NCBI RefSeq assembly: GCF_021887715.1
Contig: NZ_JAIQXX010000023.1
Span: 1 to 38,441, forward strand
Length of the DNA: 38,441 bases
From: Winogradskyella immobilis
Lineage (GTDB): Bacteria; Bacteroidota; Bacteroidia; Flavobacteriales; Flavobacteriaceae
Direction of reading: 5' to 3'
This document shows, piece after piece, positions 32,571 through 38,441 of this stretch. The position numbers and the translations under genes were made by a program. The number at the start of each line of letters is the position of its first letter. Position 1 is the stretch's first letter. The notes under the pieces were generated by a model that was not told where the DNA came from, did not search any database, and was given only the letters and a program-made list of their open reading frames with translations.

Positions 32571-34949
32571 ATGCTAAAACGGTACATTCTCGTTTTTTAT
32601 ATAATTTTCCTTACTTCATTTTCAATTGAGGCTCAAGATTTTTCGGCATTATGGGAAGGTCATTTTTCATATTTTAATGTTATAGATGTTACTCGTAGTA
32701 ACACAAAAATATTTGCAGCTTCAGAAAATGTTATTTTTAGTTATGATGTTAATACTAATGAAGTAGAGACGATAACCACTATAGATGGATTATCTGGTAA
32801 TATTATAACCACTATAGAATATGATTTAGAAAATAGATTACTACTTATTGGTTACCAAACAGGTCTAATAGAAATTTATTTTGAATCGGATGATAGTGTG
32901 CTTTCTGTAGTTGATATATTAGAGCAAGAAACAATAGCTCCATCTCTTAAAGTTATTAATGATTTTAATGAACATGAAGGATTAGTTTATATTTCTACAG
33001 ATTTTGGTATTGTAGTGTATGATCTTCAGCAGTTAGAATTTAGAGATACATTTATTATTGGCGATAATGGAAATCAAATTCCTGTTGAAAAAACCACCGT
33101 TTTTAATGATGCTATATATGCGGCGTGTCCTAACGGGAATGGTATTAGAAAAGGGTTATTGTCAAACCCTAACCTTATAGACTTTCAGCAATGGCAAACT
33201 ATTGTTAATGGAAGCTTTGTTTCTATTGAACAAGCAGAGAATAGACTGTATAGTTTAAGAATTGATAGGGTTTTATTTGAAATTGTTAATGATGTTTTAA
33301 ATCAACGTTTAACATTTAATCGCCTTCCTATTGACACAGAAGTGTCAGACAATCAATTACTTTATACAACTACTGATGATGTGTTTATATATAATTCTAA
33401 CGCAACATTAATAACTCAAGTTAATCAAACAGAAGAGTTTGAGACAGAGTATACTTCTGCAATTACTTTAGGAGAAGATATTTTTGTTGGCACAAATTCT
33501 TTTGGGGTTTTAAATACAACTTCGGGAAATTCACAATCTTTTTCAGAAATTAGACCTGAAGGACCTTTGTTTAATTCAGGTTTTAAAATTGAAGCAGGTA
33601 ATAATGAATTGTGGATGACTTATGGGTTATACGATCAGTTTTTTGTACCCAGAAGTAGAAGAGATGGAATTAGTTATTTAAGAAATAATTCTTGGAGAAA
33701 TATACCTAATGATAGCTTATTTAATCCAAGGGACTTAAATTATATCAGTATTAACCCATTAAATACAAATCAGGTTTTTGTGAGCTCATATAATGATGGT
33801 CTATTAGAAATTAATGATGTGCAAGCAACTACATTATTTAATAATACCAATAGTCCGCTAGAATCTTTAGTACTTCCAGGATCACCAAACTTTTTTAGTA
33901 TTAGAACAGCAGGCACTACTTTTGATACCGAAGGGAGAATATGGTCTATAACAAGTAGAGTAGATTTTGCATTACGTGTTTATAACCCATCTAATGGGCA
34001 ATGGCAAAGTTTCGATTTTAGTAGTTTAATTGAAGACGCTTTACTAGATGAATTAGGGTTCTCAGATATCGTTATTGATAGAAATGGCACCAAATGGATT
34101 GCAGGATTTACAAATGGAGTTATAGCCTATAACGAAAATCTAAGTGAACCTATTAAAAATATTCGTACAGAAGATCAAGGTTTACCAATAGAACATATAA
34201 GAGCTTTAGCTATTGACAGTTCTAATCAATTATGGATAGGTACTGATTTTGGCCTGCGTGTTTTGTTTAATACATCAGGTTTTTTCGAAGATCCAAATCC
34301 AGTAGCACAACCAATTATATTTTTAGAGAATGGAGTTGCTAGAGAATTGTTAGAAGATCAGTTTATTACAGATATTATAGTAGATGGGTCAAACAGCAAA
34401 TGGGTAAGTACAACAGATTCGGGAGTATTCTATTTTACACCAGACGGACAAACTACTATTTTCCATTTCACGACTGATAATTCTCCATTACCAAGTAATT
34501 CAGTTACAGATATGTCTATAGATAGTGGTAATGGTACAGTTTATTTTGCAACCGATAGAGGATTAGTCTCTTTTAGAGCAGGAGGATCTTCACCTGAAGA
34601 AAATCTCACAGATGCTCATGTATTTCCAAACCCTGTTCGACCAGAATATGAGATATTAGGATTTAGTGATTTAAATGATATTACTAAAGGAATAAAGATA
34701 GCCGGACTAACAGAAAATGTAAATGTTAAAATAACTGATATTGAAGGCAACTTAGTTGCCGAAGCACAATCTAGAGTTAACAGAAGAAATTCAAATCTGG
34801 GATTTAATTTTGCTATTGATGGAGGTACAGGGATTTGGAATGGTAGAAACTTAGCCAATAATATTGTAGCCTCAGGTGTATATCTTATTTTAATTTCAGA
34901 TTTAGATTCTTTTGAAAGTAAAGTTTTAAAACTTCTAATTATAAGGTAA
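32571..34949 (+). CDS. porZ: PorZ-like type IX secretion protein (beta-propellers, T9SS sorting tail)
   Basis: 792 residues from the ATG at 32571, with a signal peptide (YILVFYIIFLTSFSIEAQ). The N-terminal WEGHFSYFNVIDV and following repeats (GLSGNIITTIEYDLENRLLL, ISTDFGIVVYDL) form a first beta-propeller. A second follows with two-component-regulator-type blades (DIVIDRNGTKWIAGFTNGV, LAIDSSNQLWIGTDFGLRV, DMSIDSGNGTVYFATDRGL). The C-terminus is a T9SS sorting domain (VFPNPVRPE, VNVKITDIEGNLV, ASGVYLILI). This order and length match PorZ, a component of the T9SS attachment complex with PorU, PorV and PorQ. The recO gene follows after 5 nt. Confidence 0.85.
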   Translation: MLKRYILVFYIIFLTSFSIEAQDFSALWEGHFSYFNVIDVTRSNTKIFAASENVIFSYDVNTNEVETITTIDGLSGNIITTIEYDLENRLLLIGYQTGLIEIYFESDDSVLSVVDILEQETIAPSLKVINDFNEHEGLVYISTDFGIVVYDLQQLEFRDTFIIGDNGNQIPVEKTTVFNDAIYAACPNGNGIRKGLLSNPNLIDFQQWQTIVNGSFVSIEQAENRLYSLRIDRVLFEIVNDVLNQRLTFNRLPIDTEVSDNQLLYTTTDDVFIYNSNATLITQVNQTEEFETEYTSAITLGEDIFVGTNSFGVLNTTSGNSQSFSEIRPEGPLFNSGFKIEAGNNELWMTYGLYDQFFVPRSRRDGISYLRNNSWRNIPNDSLFNPRDLNYISINPLNTNQVFVSSYNDGLLEINDVQATTLFNNTNSPLESLVLPGSPNFFSIRTAGTTFDTEGRIWSITSRVDFALRVYNPSNGQWQSFDFSSLIEDALLDELGFSDIVIDRNGTKWIAGFTNGVIAYNENLSEPIKNIRTEDQGLPIEHIRALAIDSSNQLWIGTDFGLRVLFNTSGFFEDPNPVAQPIIFLENGVARELLEDQFITDIIVDGSNSKWVSTTDSGVFYFTPDGQTTIFHFTTDNSPLPSNSVTDMSIDSGNGTVYFATDRGLVSFRAGGSSPEENLTDAHVFPNPVRPEYEILGFSDLNDITKGIKIAGLTENVNVKITDIEGNLVAEAQSRVNRRNSNLGFNFAIDGGTGIWNGRNLANNIVASGVYLILISDLDSFESKVLKLLIIR

Positions 34950-34954
34950 TTATA

Positions 34955-35677
34955 ATGCTTATAAAGACTAATATAATTGTATTAAATAAGCTAAAATATA
35001 AAGATTATGACCTTATTATAAGAACTTACACAGAACATAGAGGCGCAGTTAGCTATATAGCAAAAAACGCGCTTAAGCCAAGTAAAACAAATAAGGTTAA
35101 AAGTGTTTATTTTCAACCCTTAATGCAGCTTTCTATAGAAGAGAACTATAGGTCTAATCAATCTTTGCAATATTTTAAAGATGTAAAATCAAATTATATA
35201 TACCAGAGCCTTCATACTAATGTATATAAAAGTGCCATTGTTTTGTTTTTATCCGAATTACTGGCTATGGTACTTAGAGAAGAAGAGCAGAATAAAGATT
35301 TATATCATTTTTTAGAAACAGCATTTCAATATTTAGATACTGAAGAGCATTTTGCAAATTTTCATTTATTATTTCTTTTAAAGTTAACACGTTATCTCGG
35401 TTTTCAACCAGATATGCCCAATGAAAATAGTAAATCTTTTAATTTGCAAACAGGAAGTTTTGAAGCTTATTCAAAAGCTTCGTATTCTGTTTCTGGAAAA
35501 AGTTTAACACTCCTAAAAAGGCTGTTAGGCATAAATTTTGATGAATTAAATACCATAAAAATAAATGCTGCAGAACGGCACGATTTTTTAAATATGTTAT
35601 TGTATTATTTTGAATTACATTTGGGGGATTTTAAAAAACCAAAATCTCTTAAAGTACTTAGCGAGATTTTTCGTTAA
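34955..35677 (+). CDS. recO: DNA repair protein RecO
   Basis: A 240-residue protein. The N-terminal OB fold (about 1-80) has the RecO start IKTNIIVLNKLKYKDYDLIIRTYTEHRG and SYIAKNALKPSK. The C-terminal helical part has FLSELLAMVLREEEQN and the Flavobacteria-type ending LLYYFELHLGDFKKPKSLKVLSEIF. It works with RecR and RecF to load RecA on SSB-coated DNA. The zinc-finger cysteines of some RecO proteins are absent. It starts 5 nt after porZ and is probably co-transcribed. Confidence 0.94.
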   Translation: MLIKTNIIVLNKLKYKDYDLIIRTYTEHRGAVSYIAKNALKPSKTNKVKSVYFQPLMQLSIEENYRSNQSLQYFKDVKSNYIYQSLHTNVYKSAIVLFLSELLAMVLREEEQNKDLYHFLETAFQYLDTEEHFANFHLLFLLKLTRYLGFQPDMPNENSKSFNLQTGSFEAYSKASYSVSGKSLTLLKRLLGINFDELNTIKINAAERHDFLNMLLYYFELHLGDFKKPKSLKVLSEIFR

Positions 35678-35707
35678 TTACCTAATAAATCTCTTGAAGA
35701 AGATTAA

Positions 35708-38140
35708 ATGTCGAAGACAAAGACTTACTATATATTTTATTTTCTAGCTCTTTTTATAACTATAAGCGCATCTGCTCAAACTGTGACAGTAAAAGAGAAA
35801 GGAAATAATCAGCCTATTTCTGGTGTAACTTTATATAATTTAAAGAAAACAAAATCTGCAATTACAGATATAAATGGAAAAGCACAATTAGATGTTTTTG
35901 AAGATGATGAAACCATTTTCTTTCAGAATTTTTTATTCTCCAAAGTTCAATTAAAAAAATCGGAGGTAGCAAATAACAATTATATAGTCTACATGGTTAT
36001 GTCTATTGAAGACCTAAATCAAGTGGTTATATCTGCTTCTAAATTTGAGCAAAGTAGACGAGATATTCCTCAAACAATCGTAAGTCTAGATGCTGAAGAG
36101 ATAGGCTTTGCTAACCCACAAACAAGTGCAGACTTATTAGAAGGCACAGGAAATATTTTTGTGCAGAAAAGTCAACTAGGTGGTGGAAGTCCTATAATTA
36201 GAGGGTTTTCTACTAACCGATTATTAATTAGCGTAGATGGTGTACGTATGAATAATGCCATTTTTAGAGGAGGTAATCTTCAAAACGTTATATCCATAGA
36301 TCCTTTTACCATACAAAATACAGAGGTAACTTTAGGTGCTGGCTCTGTAGTTTATGGGAGTGATGCTATTGGAGGTGTAATGAGTTTTCATACAAAAAAA
36401 CCGCAACTGTCCTATAAAGATGAAGTCTATACAAAAGCAAATGCAGTATTGCGTTATTCTACAGCAAATAATGAAAAGACAGCACATGCAGATTTTAACA
36501 TAGGTTATAAAAAATGGGGCTTTTTAAGTAGTATAAGTTATACAGATTTTGATGATTTAAGAATGGGAAGTGATGGTCCTGATGAATATCTAAGAACACG
36601 TTTTGTACAAAGAATTGATGGGGTAGATACTTTAGTAGAAAACCCAGATCCTTTAGTTCAAGTTCCAACAGGTTATGATCAAATTAATTTATTACAAAAG
36701 GTGAGATATGAGCCAGCTGATAATTTAAATTTTGATTTAGGGCTTTATTATTCTACAACATCAGAATTTTCTAGATATGATCGTTTAATAAGACCTAGTA
36801 ATGATGGTGGCTTGCGTTCTGCAGAATGGGATTATGGGCCACAACGTTGGTTTTTAGGAAATATATCATTAACCAAGTTAAGCAGTAGGTCTAATTTGTA
36901 TGATAAAATAAAAGCGACAACAGCGTATCAACATTTTGAAGAGAGTAGAATAGATAGAGATTTTCAATCTGATGATAGACGAACACGTATAGAAAATGTC
37001 GACGCTATTTCATTTAATTTAGATTTAGAAAAGAAATTAAATAGTACTTCGAGCTTATTTTATGGAGTAGAATATTTATACAACAAAGTAAGTTCAGAAG
37101 CTTTTACAACGAACATAAACACTAATGCTAATGCGCCAATATCAACGCGCTACCCAGATGGGTCAACTTGGCAATCTATAGCAGCGTATACTAGTTTAAA
37201 ATATAAGCCCAATACACATTTTGTATTTCAAGGAGGATTGCGCTATAATCAAATAGTTATTAATGCAGATTTCACAGAAAACAATGTGTTTTTAGACTTA
37301 CCATTTGATACTTCTAATAGTAGCCCAGGAGCTTTTACTGGTACTGCTGGTGTAAGTTGGATACCTAATGAAACGATACAATGGAATTTTAATGCCTCTA
37401 CAGCATTTAGAGCACCAAATATAGACGATTTAGGTAAAGTTTTTGATTCCGAACCAGGATCGGTAGTAGTACCTAATGACGACTTAAAACCAGAATATGC
37501 TTATGGAGCTGAGTTAGGTTTAAAATTAAATTTTAGTAATAAAGTTATTTTCGATATCGCTACATATTATACTTTTTTAGACGATGCATTGATAAGAAGA
37601 GATTTTACTTTAAATGGACAACGCGAAATTATTTTTAACGGTGAATCAAGCAATATACAAGCCATACAAAATGCTTCTCAATCTGATATCTATGGATTTG
37701 AAATTGGGGCAGAAATCAATTTTACAGATAATTTAAAGTTGAGATCGCAATACAATGTTATAGGTGGATCAGAAGAAGGTGATGATGGAGAAGAAGTTCC
37801 TGTTAGACATGTAGCACCAGATTTTGGGAACACACATTTAATATGGAAGTATAAAAAACTAGAACTTGATGCTTTTGCAGTGTATAATGGGGAGCTGTCT
37901 TTCGATGAACTTTCGCCTTCGGAAAGATCAAAACCATTTTTATATGCTATAGACGAAAACGGAAATCCATTTTCACCATCTTGGCATACATTTAACTTTA
38001 GGGCACAATATCAAATTAACGAAAATTTTCAATTAACGACGAGTTTAGAGAATATTACAGATCAACGTTACAGAACATATTCTTCAGGAATTTCTGCTGC
38101 TGGCAGAAATTTTATTGTAGCATTGAAATATAGCTTATAA
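35708..38140 (+). CDS. TonB-dependent outer-membrane receptor
   Basis: An 810-residue protein with a signal peptide (YYIFYFLALFITISASAQ). A carboxypeptidase-regulatory-like domain (about 25-100) is followed by a plug (about 115-235) with RRDIPQTIVSLDAEEIG, PIIRGFSTNRLLISVDGVRMNN and VVYGSDAIGGVMSF. The rest is a 22-strand barrel ending in ENITDQRYRTYSSGISAAGRNF and a terminal aromatic strand. The plug resembles hemoglobin/heme or siderophore receptors, but the substrate cannot be fixed. It lies 30 nt after recO and ends 7 nt from the convergent T9SS-type gene. Confidence 0.94.
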   Translation: MSKTKTYYIFYFLALFITISASAQTVTVKEKGNNQPISGVTLYNLKKTKSAITDINGKAQLDVFEDDETIFFQNFLFSKVQLKKSEVANNNYIVYMVMSIEDLNQVVISASKFEQSRRDIPQTIVSLDAEEIGFANPQTSADLLEGTGNIFVQKSQLGGGSPIIRGFSTNRLLISVDGVRMNNAIFRGGNLQNVISIDPFTIQNTEVTLGAGSVVYGSDAIGGVMSFHTKKPQLSYKDEVYTKANAVLRYSTANNEKTAHADFNIGYKKWGFLSSISYTDFDDLRMGSDGPDEYLRTRFVQRIDGVDTLVENPDPLVQVPTGYDQINLLQKVRYEPADNLNFDLGLYYSTTSEFSRYDRLIRPSNDGGLRSAEWDYGPQRWFLGNISLTKLSSRSNLYDKIKATTAYQHFEESRIDRDFQSDDRRTRIENVDAISFNLDLEKKLNSTSSLFYGVEYLYNKVSSEAFTTNINTNANAPISTRYPDGSTWQSIAAYTSLKYKPNTHFVFQGGLRYNQIVINADFTENNVFLDLPFDTSNSSPGAFTGTAGVSWIPNETIQWNFNASTAFRAPNIDDLGKVFDSEPGSVVVPNDDLKPEYAYGAELGLKLNFSNKVIFDIATYYTFLDDALIRRDFTLNGQREIIFNGESSNIQAIQNASQSDIYGFEIGAEINFTDNLKLRSQYNVIGGSEEGDDGEEVPVRHVAPDFGNTHLIWKYKKLELDAFAVYNGELSFDELSPSERSKPFLYAIDENGNPFSPSWHTFNFRAQYQINENFQLTTSLENITDQRYRTYSSGISAAGRNFIVALKYSL

Positions 38141-38147
38141 AACAGTT

Positions 38148-38441
38148 TTATTTTTTAATTGATTTTTGAGTTACAGTTTGCCCATTAGATAATAGCACTT
38201 TAGCAATATAAGCAGAAGTCCCTAGATTAGACAGGTTATAAATTTCAATAGAATTATCCCCATCTAAATCATAGATTAATCGACCTTGAAGGTCAAAAAT
38301 TGTTACTGTATCTATAGTTAGATTACTGTTTTTAATGGTGAATTGAACATTTCCATCGGTAAGTTCAACAATAGATAACCCATTGTCTTGAATGATTTCA
38401 TCATCCGTTGAAAGCGTATTATTTTGAAATACAATTTCAAA
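38148..38441 (-). CDS. C-terminus of a probable T9SS cargo protein (5' part outside window)
   Basis: The reverse strand is open from the window edge to a TAA at 38148-38150, giving 97 codons without a start. The segment LTIDTVTIFDLQGRLIYDLDGD, then LGTSAYIAKVLLSNGQTVTQKSIKK matches type A T9SS sorting domains, including the terminal basic tail. The cargo domain lies beyond the window, so its function is unknown. It converges with the TonB-dependent receptor gene with only 7 nt between stops and no terminator hairpin. Confidence 0.8.
   Translation of the reverse strand, partial: FEIVFQNNTLSTDDEIIQDNGLSIVELTDGNVQFTIKNSNLTIDTVTIFDLQGRLIYDLDGDNSIEIYNLSNLGTSAYIAKVLLSNGQTVTQKSIKK

Noticed and set aside
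1..38441. Mobile elements, CRISPR arrays, tRNA or rRNA genes
   Set aside because: No transposase, integrase, regularly spaced repeat array or cloverleaf-type sequence was recognised on either strand.

Overview
The window is a chromosomal stretch from a low-GC Bacteroidota bacterium, almost certainly a member of the Flavobacteriaceae. Evidence: AT-rich codon use; start sites without clear Shine-Dalgarno sequences; repeated matches to the Bacteroidota promoter (TTTG or TTG, about 19 nt, then TAnnTTTG); type IX secretion (T9SS) sorting tails and a PorZ-like gene; TonB-dependent receptor architecture; many lipoproteins; and an epimerase-type threonine dehydrogenase. Coding density is high. I see no tRNA, rRNA, CRISPR array, transposase, integrase or phage gene, so this is mostly core genome.

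Layout. 1-3902 (minus): a tight run tdh, LacI-type regulator, secreted protein resembling polymorphic toxin type 23, and a leucine-rich-repeat lipoprotein cut by the window edge. 4111-6818 (plus): a small lipoprotein and an M13 zinc metallopeptidase. 6888-8458 (minus): a secreted TPR-like protein and a Rossmann-fold epimerase-like protein. 8557-10412: a CBS-pair protein, then (minus) a zinc-ribbon protein and a GNAT acetyltransferase, then a short SSB. 10493-16125 (minus): a T9SS-exported metalloprotease, a cupredoxin-like protein, an AraC regulator and an MG2/plug protein. 16234-18294: metG, carrying a small repeat-derived insertion. 18415-21266 (plus): a secreted hypothetical protein, an S66 LD-carboxypeptidase, YraN and a lipoprotein. 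21311-23342 (minus): the yicC-gmk-nadD operon. 23428-28790: a thioesterase, an ArsC/DMT/FemAB-like operon (minus), a DinB-NhaP pair (plus) and an RsiV-like lipoprotein. 28945-32452: a trans-sulfuration enzyme, an outer-membrane-type protein, and gdhA divergent from it. 32571-38140 (plus): porZ-like, recO and a TonB-dependent receptor. 38148-38441: the C-terminus of another probable T9SS cargo.

Several functions connect. The PorZ-like protein belongs to the machine that would export and anchor the metalloprotease at 10493 and the partial protein at 38148. yicC, gmk and nadD form a housekeeping operon. Tail-to-tail gene pairs either share a long perfect hairpin (6835-6873, 10433-10470, 21284-21312) or abut or overlap with no terminator at all. 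Long N-terminal extensions of metG, yicC, porZ and the MG2/plug gene were trimmed because they precede the conserved N-terminus, use TTG, or overlap a promoter -7 element.

I found no clear-cut new multi-gene system. The best leads are the toxin-23-like/LRR lipoprotein pair with an 8-nt overlap, the repeat-derived peptide inside MetG, the plug domain without a barrel, the cupredoxin lacking canonical copper ligands, and the helically phased TACAAA triplet upstream of ssb.
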